Made by a program: the position numbers and the translations under genes. Positions 15,106-23,158 of a stretch of 29,283 bases of DNA are shown in pieces. Below the pieces are notes generated by a model, which was not told the origin of the DNA, did not search any database, and worked only from the letters and a program-made list of their open reading frames with translations. The stretch is taken from positions 1 through 29,283 of the forward strand of contig CAZEUR010000012.1 in the NCBI GenBank assembly GCA_964515175.1, read 5' to 3'. This DNA comes from CAIWGV01 sp964515175. Its GTDB lineage: Bacteria > Pseudomonadota > Alphaproteobacteria > UBA7879 > UBA5542. Position 1 is the first letter of the stretch; every line of letters starts with the position of its first letter.

Positions 15106-16229
15106 TATTTGCCACAAACGATGAACGAATGCCGCTCAAAGGAAATGCCGCTTTCTGGATGGAATAGGTGGCAGTCATTGGGATTCATCTTCAGATTGAT
15201 GGTGTCCTCCACCTGAATTTTTGAGTCTCCCGCCATACGCATCAAAAGAGCTTGATCATCGGAAATCTTGACGTAAATAAAAGTTTCACTGCCCAAATGC
15301 TCCACCATGTAAACAGTCCCTGTGAAGATGGCCGACTGTTCATCGCACTCCACCAGGTGTTCAGGACGAATTCCGAGTTCTGCCATGCTTCCTGCTCCCA
15401 AATCATTCATGTCCTTGGGAAGAGATACAGGGAGTTGTAGGGTCTTCTTATGAGGCAATTTAAGAGTTACCACATTGTTTTTCAGATCTTTAATTTCCAC
15501 CTTGATGAAATTCATCTTGGGCGACCCAATGAATCCTGCTACAAACTTGTTGATGGGATGGTGATACAAGTACAGAGGCGTTCCTACTTGTTCAATATAT
15601 CCACCATTTAACACAACAATTTTATCGGCAAGAGTCATTGCTTCCACTTGGTCATGCGTTACATAGATCATGGTGGTGTCGAGTTTTTCTTTGAGCTTTG
15701 CAATCTGCATGCGCATGCTGATACGAAGTGTTGCATCCAAGTTTGATAAGGGCTCATCAAAGAGGAAGAGCTTTGGGTCCCGGATAATAGCGCGACCAAT
15801 GGCAACGCGCTGACGTTGACCTCCGGAGAGCTGTTTAGGTTTTCGGTCCAAAAGACGGGTAACCTGGAGAACTTCCGCCGCATCCATCACGCGCTTATGA
15901 ATTTCTTCTTTTCCATATTTGCTGCGCCTTAAGGCAAAAGCCATGTTGTCATAAACGGACATATGGGGATATAGGGCATAAGATTGGAAGACCATGGCAA
16001 CGCCGCGTTTTGCAGGGGCAACATAGGTCACATTGCGGCCTTCGATTTGGATTTCGCCTTCTGTTACGTCTTCAAGCCCTGCAATGAGACGTAGAAGGGT
16101 TGATTTTCCACATCCAGAAGGGCCTACGAAAACTGTAAATTCGTTATCTTCAACTTCGAGGTTTACGCTGTGTAATACCTCGGTTTTTCCAAAGGACTTA
16201 TTTACATTCTTTAAAACTAACTTTGCCAT
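15105..16229 (-). CDS. Sugar ABC transporter ATP-binding protein (MalK/UgpC-type)
   Basis: The 374-residue CUT1-family ATPase powers the importer encoded upstream. It has Walker A GPSGCGKST (about 37-45), a Q-loop in VFQSYALYPHMSV, signature LSGGQRQRVAIGRAI, Walker B LFLFDEPLSNLDA, and H-loop VTHDQVEAMTLADK. A C-terminal OB-type regulatory domain of about 130 residues (GSPKMNFIKVEI, LGIRPEHL) follows, typical of MalK/UgpC proteins. The start is supported by AAAGGA 7 nt upstream. It begins 22 bp after the second permease, and its stop overlaps the glycosyltransferase start. Confidence 0.92.
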   Translation of the reverse strand: MAKLVLKNVNKSFGKTEVLHSVNLEVEDNEFTVFVGPSGCGKSTLLRLIAGLEDVTEGEIQIEGRNVTYVAPAKRGVAMVFQSYALYPHMSVYDNMAFALRRSKYGKEEIHKRVMDAAEVLQVTRLLDRKPKQLSGGQRQRVAIGRAIIRDPKLFLFDEPLSNLDATLRISMRMQIAKLKEKLDTTMIYVTHDQVEAMTLADKIVVLNGGYIEQVGTPLYLYHHPINKFVAGFIGSPKMNFIKVEIKDLKNNVVTLKLPHKKTLQLPVSLPKDMNDLGAGSMAELGIRPEHLVECDEQSAIFTGTVYMVEHLGSETFIYVKISDDQALLMRMAGDSKIQVEDTINLKMNPNDCHLFHPESGISFERHSFIVCGK

Positions 16230-16251
16230 TTTTTTCCTTTACGATTAATCC

Positions 16252-17079
16252 TTAACCTTTAACAGCACCGGCCGTGAGACCGGACACAATTCGACGCTGG
16301 AAAATGATCACCAACGCAATAAGAGGAAGGGTGACCACAACAGAGGCTGCCATAATCTTGCCCCAGGGAAGCTCATGTTCGGACGCGCCTGTCATGAGAG
16401 CAATGGCTACTGGTACGGTTCGAGATTGGCTTTCGACTGTGAACGTGAGGGCAAACAAAAATTCATTCCAGGCGGCAATGAAAGCTAATAACCCAGTGGT
16501 CACAAGGGCAGGCCACAGCAGAGGTAAAAAGATGCGGAAACAAATAGTCCAGGTATTGGCACCATCCAGAATGGCTGCTTCTTCAATTTCTTTGGGTAAT
16601 TGACGCATAAAAGTGGTCAAAATCCACACGGTGAAAGGCAGGGTGAAGATAAGATATGAAAGACCGAGCCCGAAGAGATTGTTATAAAGTCCAAGGCTTC
16701 TGATTAGCTCAAACATTCCAGATAGGACGGCCACTTGGGGAAACATGGAAACACAGAGGATGGATCCTAACAAAAGAGAGCGACCCTTGAAACGAACTCG
16801 TCCCAAGGAATAAGCAGCGCTAACGGCGAGCAACAGACACGTAGATACAGTGCCAACTGCCACACAAATTGAATTCAGAATGTTTCGTCCAAAGGGTTGC
16901 TCTTTAAAAATATCCACATAGTTATTCCAGGCAAAGGTGGGGGGAATGAAATCCGTTCGGAATAAATCCGTTCCAGATTTTAGGGAAGAAACAATGGCCC
17001 AGTAAAAAGGGAACAGGGCAATGACCATAATCAAAAAAGATGCGGAGTAAAGAATAAATCGTTGTGTCTTCGAAACCAT
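16252..17079 (-). CDS. Sugar ABC transporter permease (MalG/UgpE-type)
   Basis: The 275-residue inner-membrane protein has about six transmembrane segments, the first at about 9-31. It carries the cytoplasmic EAA loop EEAAILDGANTWTICFRIFLP, which couples to the ATPase. WAIVSSLKSG and FIPPTFAWNNYVDIF near the N-terminus are characteristic of MalG-like permeases. It ends VSGLTAGAVKG, the usual C-terminus of CUT1 second permeases. Its start overlaps the stop of the first permease by one base (TGATG). Confidence 0.9.
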   Translation of the reverse strand: MVSKTQRFILYSASFLIMVIALFPFYWAIVSSLKSGTDLFRTDFIPPTFAWNNYVDIFKEQPFGRNILNSICVAVGTVSTCLLLAVSAAYSLGRVRFKGRSLLLGSILCVSMFPQVAVLSGMFELIRSLGLYNNLFGLGLSYLIFTLPFTVWILTTFMRQLPKEIEEAAILDGANTWTICFRIFLPLLWPALVTTGLLAFIAAWNEFLFALTFTVESQSRTVPVAIALMTGASEHELPWGKIMAASVVVTLPLIALVIIFQRRIVSGLTAGAVKG

Positions 17080-17987
17080 CAGTGATCCTCTCGTGCCTCA
17101 GCTTTTGTGCGACCTAGGGTTAAGAAAATAACACTAACAAGAGCGATAATAAAGAAGAGAAGAGTCGATGCTGCAGACCCAAGTCCTACGCTCTGGAATT
17201 CAAAGAGTTGTTGGCGGGCAAAAACAGACATGGACATGGTTTCCTCACTGCCGCTGGTAAGAATATAGAAAATGTCGAAGACGCGGAGCGCATCCAGAGT
17301 TCTGAAGATCACTGCAACTGTAATGGACGGCTTTAGAAGAGGCAGCGTTACGCGCCAGAAAACCCGCAGGGGATGAATTCCATCCACTTTAGCCGCCTCA
17401 AAACATTCTTGGGGAAGCATTTGAAGCCCAGCTAGCAAAAGAAGAGCCATAAAGGGGGTTGTCTTCCAAACATCCACAATAATGAGCGCTGTCATGGAGA
17501 GGAAAGGATCGGCAGTCCAAGCAAGGGGTTGAGAAATGAAGCCAATTTTAAGCAACATATAATTAATGACTCCGTAGATATCATTGAACATCCATCGCCA
17601 CATTTGGGCAGAGACGATGGTGGGAATGGCCCAGGGAATCAAGACTGCTGTCCGAACCCAAGCGCGTCCTTTAAAGTGAGAGTGGAGGATGAGAGCAATA
17701 CCGAGGCCAAAAATCGTTTCAAGGCTCACGGAAATAAGCGCGAAACAGACCGTATTCCATACAGCTTGCCACCAGCTTTCATCCTTCATGAGGAAGAGAA
17801 AGTTATCAATGCCAATGAAGTCGTATTCTTGCATATTTCCCAAAGAAATATCTGTAAGAGAGAACCAGATGGTGCGCAGAAGAGGCCAGCCAGCAATCAT
17901 GGATAAGATAAGGAGAGTAGGGGCCACAAAAAGCCATGCATAATAGACACGGGATCTTGTGAGTTGAGAAGAAAGCTTTCTATTCAT
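17079..17987 (-). CDS. Sugar ABC transporter permease (MalF/UgpA-type)
   Basis: The 302-residue inner-membrane protein has about six membrane segments beginning at about 16-38 (AWLFVAPTLLILSMIAGWPLL). It has the conserved FSLTDISLGN/FIGIDNF periplasmic start and the EAA loop ECFEAAKVDGIHPLRVFWRV. It pairs with the downstream permease to form the channel. The ATG overlaps the stop of the binding-protein gene by 4 bp (ATGA). The short N-terminus, without the long MalF periplasmic insertion, matches ThuF/UgpA/LacF-type permeases. Confidence 0.9.
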   Translation of the reverse strand: MNRKLSSQLTRSRVYYAWLFVAPTLLILSMIAGWPLLRTIWFSLTDISLGNMQEYDFIGIDNFLFLMKDESWWQAVWNTVCFALISVSLETIFGLGIALILHSHFKGRAWVRTAVLIPWAIPTIVSAQMWRWMFNDIYGVINYMLLKIGFISQPLAWTADPFLSMTALIIVDVWKTTPFMALLLLAGLQMLPQECFEAAKVDGIHPLRVFWRVTLPLLKPSITVAVIFRTLDALRVFDIFYILTSGSEETMSMSVFARQQLFEFQSVGLGSAASTLLFFIIALVSVIFLTLGRTKAEAREDH

Positions 17988-19327
17988 TTCGGAGCCTTAT
18001 ACCATCTAGTTCCATCTTTGCTGATGAAATTTAATTTTTTTGAAGCCTTTGACAGCGTTTTTTCAGCAGGAGCTCTTTTGGATAGGGTTGCGTGCACCAT
18101 GTTCCAGAAAATAGCGCTCGCCTGGCTATACTTAGGGCCCGTTTGAGCGGCAGGACGGGGGGTTGCGCCTCTCAAAACGTCCAACATAATGCTAGCCACA
18201 GGACTAATAGCCAAAACTTCAGGATCTCTATAGAGGTGCGTCATGGTGGGATAATATCCATGCTCAATGGCCCGACGCTTGAGTTCAGGCGCACTGGTAA
18301 GGAACAAAATAAGATCAATAGCGTCTGCTTTATGTCTTGAATATTTGGATACGGCAAAATTAGACCCGCCCGTTGTGCCGGACGATTTTCCATCTTTACC
18401 GCCTTGGGGCAATTGAGTGATACCAATTTTTGTGGCCACTTCACTGTCTGGGCTTGTTAATACGGGCCATGCATACGGCCAGTTCCTCATGAAGATGGCT
18501 TGTCCCAATTGGAAAACACCACGTGCATCTTCTTGCTTATAGTTAAGAACTCCTTTGGGAGATAGCGTGCCGATCCAGCTGGCAATTTTGTTAACGATAT
18601 AAATGGCGGAGGGGTTATCAATGCTGACATGCCCATTGGGCTCTACAATTTGCCCTCCCTGTTTATAAGAGCTGACCCACTCTAAGGCATTACAGGTAAG
18701 CCCTTCATCAGCGCGGCCTTGGAAGATGAATCCCCAGAGCTGATCGTTGCCTTGAGCATGTTCTTCTTTCATGATTTTTTGAGAAGTTGCTTCGAGCTCT
18801 TCCCAGGAAGCAGGCACGGGGAGATTATATTTTTCTAAAAGATCCTTACGATAATAGAGAAGACCTACCTGCACATAGAGGGGCAGGGCCACAATCTTGC
18901 CATTTACAGTGGCGCTCTTAATGATTTGAGGGATATATTGGTTTTTCTGCTCTTGAGGCACGTAAGGTGTTAAGTCAACTAAATGGTTAGCCAAAAGACC
19001 TGGCCAGATAACATCAATGGGGTAGATATCAATATCTGGAGATTCTGCGGCCAAATGTTGTTGGAACAAGGTTAATTTTTCATTGGATCCCGTTGGAACA
19101 GGAACAACCTTTGCTTTTTTGCCGGTTTTGGCACGCCACAGAGCAACACCTTTTTCGCATGCCTCAAATTCTTGAGCCACCATACCGCAGGCAATCACCA
19201 CGGTATCATCGTCGCTGTTTATATCTGGGGACGCTTCTTTTTTACAGCTATTTAAAATCAAAAAAAGACAGAGCGCAGAAACCAACGCCCTACAAAATAC
19301 GACCGATTTGTTCATCAAAAATTTCAT
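17984..19327 (-). CDS. Sugar-binding lipoprotein of a CUT1 ABC transporter (trehalose/maltose-like)
   Basis: The 447-residue extracytoplasmic binding protein delivers substrate to the permeases downstream. It has a signal peptide ending in a lipobox, LNSC, so it is a lipoprotein. The mature part has the cluster-1 binding-protein fold: a lobe with GVALWRAKTGKKAKVV, the hinge-region stretch DIDIYPIDVIWPGLLANHL, KIVALPLYVQVGLLYYRKDLLEKY, and PASWEELEATSQKI. DIYPIDVIWPG resembles trehalose/maltose (ThuE-like) proteins, but the ligand cannot be fixed from sequence alone. The start is uncertain: ATGs at 19327 and 19315 and a TTG at 19363 are possible, and none has a good ribosome site. It is the first gene of the five-gene operon. 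Confidence 0.85.
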   Translation of the reverse strand: MKFLMNKSVVFCRALVSALCLFLILNSCKKEASPDINSDDDTVVIACGMVAQEFEACEKGVALWRAKTGKKAKVVPVPTGSNEKLTLFQQHLAAESPDIDIYPIDVIWPGLLANHLVDLTPYVPQEQKNQYIPQIIKSATVNGKIVALPLYVQVGLLYYRKDLLEKYNLPVPASWEELEATSQKIMKEEHAQGNDQLWGFIFQGRADEGLTCNALEWVSSYKQGGQIVEPNGHVSIDNPSAIYIVNKIASWIGTLSPKGVLNYKQEDARGVFQLGQAIFMRNWPYAWPVLTSPDSEVATKIGITQLPQGGKDGKSSGTTGGSNFAVSKYSRHKADAIDLILFLTSAPELKRRAIEHGYYPTMTHLYRDPEVLAISPVASIMLDVLRGATPRPAAQTGPKYSQASAIFWNMVHATLSKRAPAEKTLSKASKKLNFISKDGTRWYKAPK

Positions 19328-19420
19328 TAGTTCGCTTGTAATAGAATTTGCAACTTTATGCAAGTCCCTGTGTTAAAAAGATTTCTTGTTATTCTGCCTC
19401 ATTTAAGGCAAATTAAAAGT

Positions 19421-19772
19421 ATCAGATGGTTGGGCCGTTGCTCTGCGCCTTTGGGTGTGGAGAGGAAAGTCCGGGCTCCAAAAGCGAGGATGCTGGATAA
19501 CATCCAGCGAGGGTGACCTTAGGGAAAGTGCCACAGAAAATAACCGCCAGAAATTCTGGTAAGGGTGAAAAGGTGTGGTAAGAGCACACCGCATTTTTGG
19601 CGACAAAAATGGCAAGGTAAACCCCATCCGGAGCAAGACCAAATAGAAACAGCGTGGATCTAGCTTTGATTGCTGTTTGGGTAGGTTGCACGAGGTGTCT
19701 GGTAACAGGCATCCCAGATGAATAATGGCCCCCCGGCAACGGGGACAGAACCCGGCTTATAGACCATCTGAT
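19421..19772 (+). ncRNA. rnpB: RNase P RNA, bacterial type A
   Basis: This is the catalytic RNA that matures tRNA 5' ends. The P1 helix is a perfect 10-bp pairing of ATCAGATGGT (19421-19430) and ACCATCTGAT (19763-19772). Conserved core elements are GAGGAAAGTCCGGGCTCC near the 5' side, the AAGGTAAACCCC loop that pairs with the tRNA CCA end, and ACAGAACCCGGCTTAT before the 3' P1 strand. The length of about 352 nt fits alphaproteobacteria. A weak promoter (TTGTTA at 19386, AAATTA at 19410) and a small hairpin (TGCCT/AGGCA, 19395-19410) lie just upstream. There is no clear T-run terminator; a secreted-protein gene starts 29 bp later. Confidence 0.97.
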
Positions 19773-19800
19773 TTTACTTAAAAAAAACGAGCAGGGGTAT

Positions 19801-20481
19801 ATGCGTAATTTTTCTCAATTGGAGCCAATAATTCTAGTCATCTTCCTGTTAACCGGGAGACTAGAGGCTGCTTCGGGTGAGTGGCTGGCTACTTTTAAAT
19901 CAGGGTTGGGAATGGCAGCAGGAAGAGCCGGCAGTTCTGTTCTTTCTGCGGCAGCGAGTGAAGGACAGCTTGTGATGTGCCGTCGGATGGCCTCTGTTCC
20001 GGGTGGAATGAATTCCATGTCTTATCAACAGAGTTGTGGAAATGCAGCATTTTTATGTCAACAGCAGGCCATGGTAAATCCAGGAACCATGTCGGACCCT
20101 TACTGTGCCATGGTTTCAGGAACGGGTGCTATGATAGGGCCTTGGGGTGGCTCTGTTTCCCCTATGATGGTGGGGATGACCCCTCCGCCTCTCTCAACGA
20201 GTCCGGGAGGGCCTAATGCTGGGTGGGGTGGGGTGCCAGCGCCTATTCCCTATGGCATGATGGGGGTGAGTGGAGCTGCTGGAGGCGGTCTCTTTGGCGC
20301 TGGTGGTGTGGGAGGCACTTTGGAGGGGCTCGGAGAAATGGCGGGTATGAACTTTTTAGGAAGCTTCATGGGCGGCGGCGGCGGAATGCAAAATCAACAA
20401 GGGTACTCTCAACAAAACTATCCGCAGCAAGGATATGGGGTCAGCACCCTTGATGAAGCCTTAGGCGAAGACGATATCTAA
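19801..20481 (+). CDS. Secreted Met/Gly-rich hypothetical protein
   Basis: I do not recognise this 226-residue protein. It has an export signal (LEPIILVIFLLTGRLEA, about 7-23). A segment with four cysteines (VMCRR, QSCGN, FLCQQ, PYCAM, about residues 59-102) could form two disulphides in the periplasm. The C-terminal half is very rich in Gly, Met, Pro and Ala (GAAGGGLFGAGGVGG, GSFMGGGGGM). The end is Gln/Tyr-rich (QQGYSQQNYPQQGYG) with an acidic tail. Low complexity of this kind suggests a surface or matrix protein, or a metal-binding one through Met and Cys; both are guesses. The ribosome site AGGGG lies 5 bp before the ATG. Its stop overlaps the convergent MFS gene by 4 bp. Confidence 0.7.
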   Translation: MRNFSQLEPIILVIFLLTGRLEAASGEWLATFKSGLGMAAGRAGSSVLSAAASEGQLVMCRRMASVPGGMNSMSYQQSCGNAAFLCQQQAMVNPGTMSDPYCAMVSGTGAMIGPWGGSVSPMMVGMTPPPLSTSPGGPNAGWGGVPAPIPYGMMGVSGAAGGGLFGAGGVGGTLEGLGEMAGMNFLGSFMGGGGGMQNQQGYSQQNYPQQGYGVSTLDEALGEDDI

Positions 20482-21725
20482 TCGTATATAGGGCCTTTCC
20501 TGGACCTTAAATAAATCAAGGTGAAACAGAGAACGCTTGTACCCATCAAGAAGAATGCAGGGACATAAAGATTGTTGTAGTGGTCTATGCCAAGCTTCAT
20601 AAGAGCAGGCCCCATGCCACCGCCAAGGGCAATTCCAACGGAATAGTTGAAAGAAATACCGCTATAGCGATCTTCCACAGGGAAAATGGATTGCACGAAG
20701 GCATGTTGAGGGCCTGCGATGCTTGCCACGCACAGGCTCAAGACGATCTGAGCCACAACCATAATCCACAGGGTCGGTATTTGCAGCAAGAAATAGATGG
20801 GTGAAGCGAGCAAAAACACCATCATGCAAGAACCCAACATCATTTGTTTTCTGCCTACCTTGTCTAAAATAAATCCCATGAAGGGGGCTGCAAACATGTA
20901 TACGGCAATGCCTACCCAGGAAAACCACAGAGAGTCCGTTTTGGGAAGATGAAGGTAGTCATAGAGATATACGTCTAAAAATTTATAAAGTGTATAAGAG
21001 AGAACACCATTCAAAAGCCCGATGGAAATGGTTGTAATGGACGATAACCAGTTGCGGGTAAAAGCGGAGAAAAGGGGATTGCTTTTGACTTTCTTTTCTT
21101 TCAAAAACTTTTGAAACTCAGGACTTTCGGGGATAGACAGGCGAATATAAAGGCCCCCAAGGCTGACTATGGCGCCGGCGCAGAAAGCGGCACGCCATCC
21201 CCAGGCAGGCATTCCAGGCTGCCTTAAAAGAAGTCCTACGGAAGTTGCAATCAACGCACCAATGATGCTAGCGCCGGTAATGAGTCCCCCCGTAAATCCG
21301 GGGTATCTCTTGCCCACATGCTCGAGGGCGAAAATAGCGGACCCATTATATTCTCCGCCCGTGCAAAGACCTTGGAACAGACGGCATAGAACTAAGATAA
21401 TGGAGGCAGCAATACCCCAAGAGGCATAACTGGGGAGGATTCCAATAATAAGGGTAGGGATTCCCATGAGTGATATGGAGAGAACTAGGGCGATTCTGCG
21501 ACCCCAACGATCTCCAATGTATCCAAAAATGCTTGCCCCGAAAGGACGCATGATAAATGCCGCAAGAAATCCTATATACCCAAAGGCTTGGCCAGAGGTA
21601 CCGGAGGTGCTTGGAAAAAATTCTTGCCCAATCACTTCAAGAAAGACCGCATACAGCATGAAATCATAAAATTCGAGTGATGTTCCAACAATGCTGGCGA
21701 GTAAGGTTTTTGTGCGTTTAATCAT
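20478..21725 (-). CDS. MFS transporter, metabolite:H+ symporter (ProP-like) family
   Basis: The 415-residue carrier has twelve predicted membrane segments. Family marks are GTSLEFYDFMLYAVF at the N-terminus, the MFS loop motif GYIGDRWGRRIALVLS (about 68-83), RLFQGLCTGGEYNGSAIF, GWRAAFCAGAI, and SIPESPEFQKFLKEKK before the central loop. These place it with MHS transporters such as ProP, KgtP and their many copies in intracellular alphaproteobacteria. The substrate (osmolyte, dicarboxylate or other) cannot be assigned. A leader with AAGGG just upstream of the ATG and AGGAG farther out supports the start. It is monocistronic. Confidence 0.88.
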   Translation of the reverse strand: MIKRTKTLLASIVGTSLEFYDFMLYAVFLEVIGQEFFPSTSGTSGQAFGYIGFLAAFIMRPFGASIFGYIGDRWGRRIALVLSISLMGIPTLIIGILPSYASWGIAASIILVLCRLFQGLCTGGEYNGSAIFALEHVGKRYPGFTGGLITGASIIGALIATSVGLLLRQPGMPAWGWRAAFCAGAIVSLGGLYIRLSIPESPEFQKFLKEKKVKSNPLFSAFTRNWLSSITTISIGLLNGVLSYTLYKFLDVYLYDYLHLPKTDSLWFSWVGIAVYMFAAPFMGFILDKVGRKQMMLGSCMMVFLLASPIYFLLQIPTLWIMVVAQIVLSLCVASIAGPQHAFVQSIFPVEDRYSGISFNYSVGIALGGGMGPALMKLGIDHYNNLYVPAFFLMGTSVLCFTLIYLRSRKGPIYD

Positions 21726-21883
21726 CCCTTAAGAACTCCTGACTTAATTTAGAGGCTGATTCTAATGGCGGAGGCACTGAATGTCTAGAAAAAGTTAAAT
21801 GCCTTAAGCTTTTTCGATCTATTTGAAAAATTTAAACCTGTTTTTCCAAAAGTGATAAAAGATAAATTTTTTCAACTTTTATT

Positions 21884-21916
21884 TTGAAACCATTTGAAGT
21901 AGGGTCTACTCTACTT
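21884..21916 (+). promoter_or_regulatory. Promoter with overlapping 20-bp palindromic operator
   Basis: TTGAAA (21884-21889) and TACTCT (21907-21912) are spaced by 17 bp as candidate -35 and -10 boxes. The imperfect palindrome AAGTAGGGTCTACTCTACTT (21897-21916; 8 of 10 pairs match) covers the spacer and the -10. It is a good candidate operator for the XRE regulator encoded in this operon, which would imply autoregulation. Confidence 0.45.
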
Positions 21917-21956
21917 GAGCTAACAGGAGTTAAAAATATAAGAAGGGGTATATGAA

Positions 21957-22214
21957 ATGAAGACAGCTTACTATAAAGCGGTGACGTTATTTCGTCGAGA
22001 GAGTCAAGAAGAGGTCATTCAAGATTTAGAGGCCAGATTGCATGAAATTATTTTATCAAGAACTTCAGGAGCAGCCAGTCGATACAAAAGAAAAAGCATC
22101 GAAGAAATTTCGCGTCAGATTCATTTTTGTATCAAGAATTATTATTTTGAGGAAGACCTTTTGAACTATCTTATCAGTTTAGATGCCTTTATTGCACGAT
22201 ACGGTAAAATTTAG
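21957..22214 (+). CDS. Small hypothetical helical protein
   Basis: This 85-residue protein is not one I recognise. It is predicted to be mostly alpha-helical and strongly charged (ESQEEVIQDLEARLHEIIL, then RYKRKSIEEISRQ), with no export signal. AAGGGG 8-9 nt before the ATG is a good ribosome site. A competing ATG at 21952 stops after two codons. It precedes the XRE/pseudo-receiver gene by 73 bp on the same strand and shares its promoter, so it may be a partner or antagonist of that regulator, which is inference from position. Confidence 0.7.
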   Translation: MKTAYYKAVTLFRRESQEEVIQDLEARLHEIILSRTSGAASRYKRKSIEEISRQIHFCIKNYYFEEDLLNYLISLDAFIARYGKI

Positions 22215-22287
22215 GACAGCCGGATGTACCATTTTCTGAGAGAGACCATGAACAGGTGTGAAAATGAAATATGAGTTTGAGGTATAG

Positions 22288-22986
22288 ATGCTTAGGGGAG
22301 AATTAGATCATTTTATAGGGGGGCGCATTAAAGAGCATCGCAAAAAAACAGGTCTAACTTTGTTAAAGGTTAGCAAAGAACTTGGGATTTCTTTGCAGCA
22401 ACTTCAAAAATATGAACAAGGTAAGACCCGGATTGCTGCTGCACTTCTTTTTGACTTGACGCAAATTTTTAAAGTTCCCTTCACTTATTTTTATGAGGGT
22501 TATGATTCCCTTATGGCATGGAAAAAAGTATATCAGGACGATATTAAATCTACGCGCACAGCACCTCTGAATGTTTTAATGGTAGAAAGTGATAGTATAG
22601 ATAGGTTTAACATTACAAATGCTATTTTGGAATTTGATAGAACCGTTAATATCTTTGTTTTAGAGCAAGAGGCTCAAGTTTATTCTTTTTTGAAAAGCGA
22701 CACCCAATTTTACCCTTTTCCAAAGCCCGATGTTATCTTTCTGGCACTGGATTCTGAGAACTTGGATGGACTTTACCTTCTTAAGGAAATAAAAAGAGAC
22801 CAAAAAACCCAGGATATTCCGGTTATTATGTTTGCCCGCAGCAGCTCTAAGGAAGATCTTCTTAAGTGCTACAGACACCACGCAAGCGGTTATATACAGA
22901 AATGTTGTGGTGAGAGGAAGATTTTGAGTTCTCAAATTAGCAGGGCAGTTTCTTATTGGTCATCCGTTAATCTCCCCCATATGTAG
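22288..22986 (+). CDS. XRE-family regulator fused to a pseudo-receiver domain
   Basis: The 232-residue protein has an N-terminal helix-turn-helix of XRE type (about 13-70: IKEHRKKTGLTLLKVSKELG, LQQLQKYEQGKTRI, VPFTYFYEG), a form common in alphaproteobacteria. A CheY-like domain follows (about 94-215: LNVLMVESDSIDRF, PKPDVIFLALDSENLDGLYLLKEIK, QDIPVIMFARSSSKED, SGYIQK). The phospho-acceptor Asp is replaced by Ala153, the conserved Thr/Ser by Ala183, and one acidic pocket residue by Ser101; Lys205 remains. The receiver therefore cannot be phosphorylated in the usual way and probably serves dimerisation or ligand sensing. GAGG lies 6 nt before the ATG. Confidence 0.85.
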   Translation: MLRGELDHFIGGRIKEHRKKTGLTLLKVSKELGISLQQLQKYEQGKTRIAAALLFDLTQIFKVPFTYFYEGYDSLMAWKKVYQDDIKSTRTAPLNVLMVESDSIDRFNITNAILEFDRTVNIFVLEQEAQVYSFLKSDTQFYPFPKPDVIFLALDSENLDGLYLLKEIKRDQKTQDIPVIMFARSSSKEDLLKCYRHHASGYIQKCCGERKILSSQISRAVSYWSSVNLPHM

Positions 22987-23104
22987 CATGAATCCATTCT
23001 TGGTTTTGATCACCCAGAAAAAAGGTGGGAGCTCAAGTCTCAAGATAAGTTGCTTCCCTAACTTCAATTTTGAGAAATAATCAAAAAAACTTGTATACAT
23101 TCCC

Positions 23105-23133
23105 TTGAACAAAGTTGGAATTTTTCTTATAGT
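23105..23133 (+). promoter_or_regulatory. Candidate sigma-70 promoter for the cation/proton antiporter
   Basis: TTGAAC (23105-23110), a 17-bp spacer and TATAGT (23128-23133) form a good promoter about 25 bp before the antiporter start. The remaining gap from 22987 contains only a short CACC/GGTG stem and A+T-rich sequence. Confidence 0.55.
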
Positions 23134-23158
23134 CTAGGGGATTTATTTTGGAGGTATG

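Noticed and set aside
19402..19739. Reverse-strand frames of 79 and 105 residues across 19402-19739
   Set aside because: They lie opposite the structured RNase P RNA and carry no protein features.
21726..21883. tRNA, CRISPR or riboswitch in intergenic gaps
   Set aside because: I looked through this and the other gaps (13894-13995, 22987-23104, 27065-27188) and saw no cloverleaf, spaced repeats or known aptamer core.
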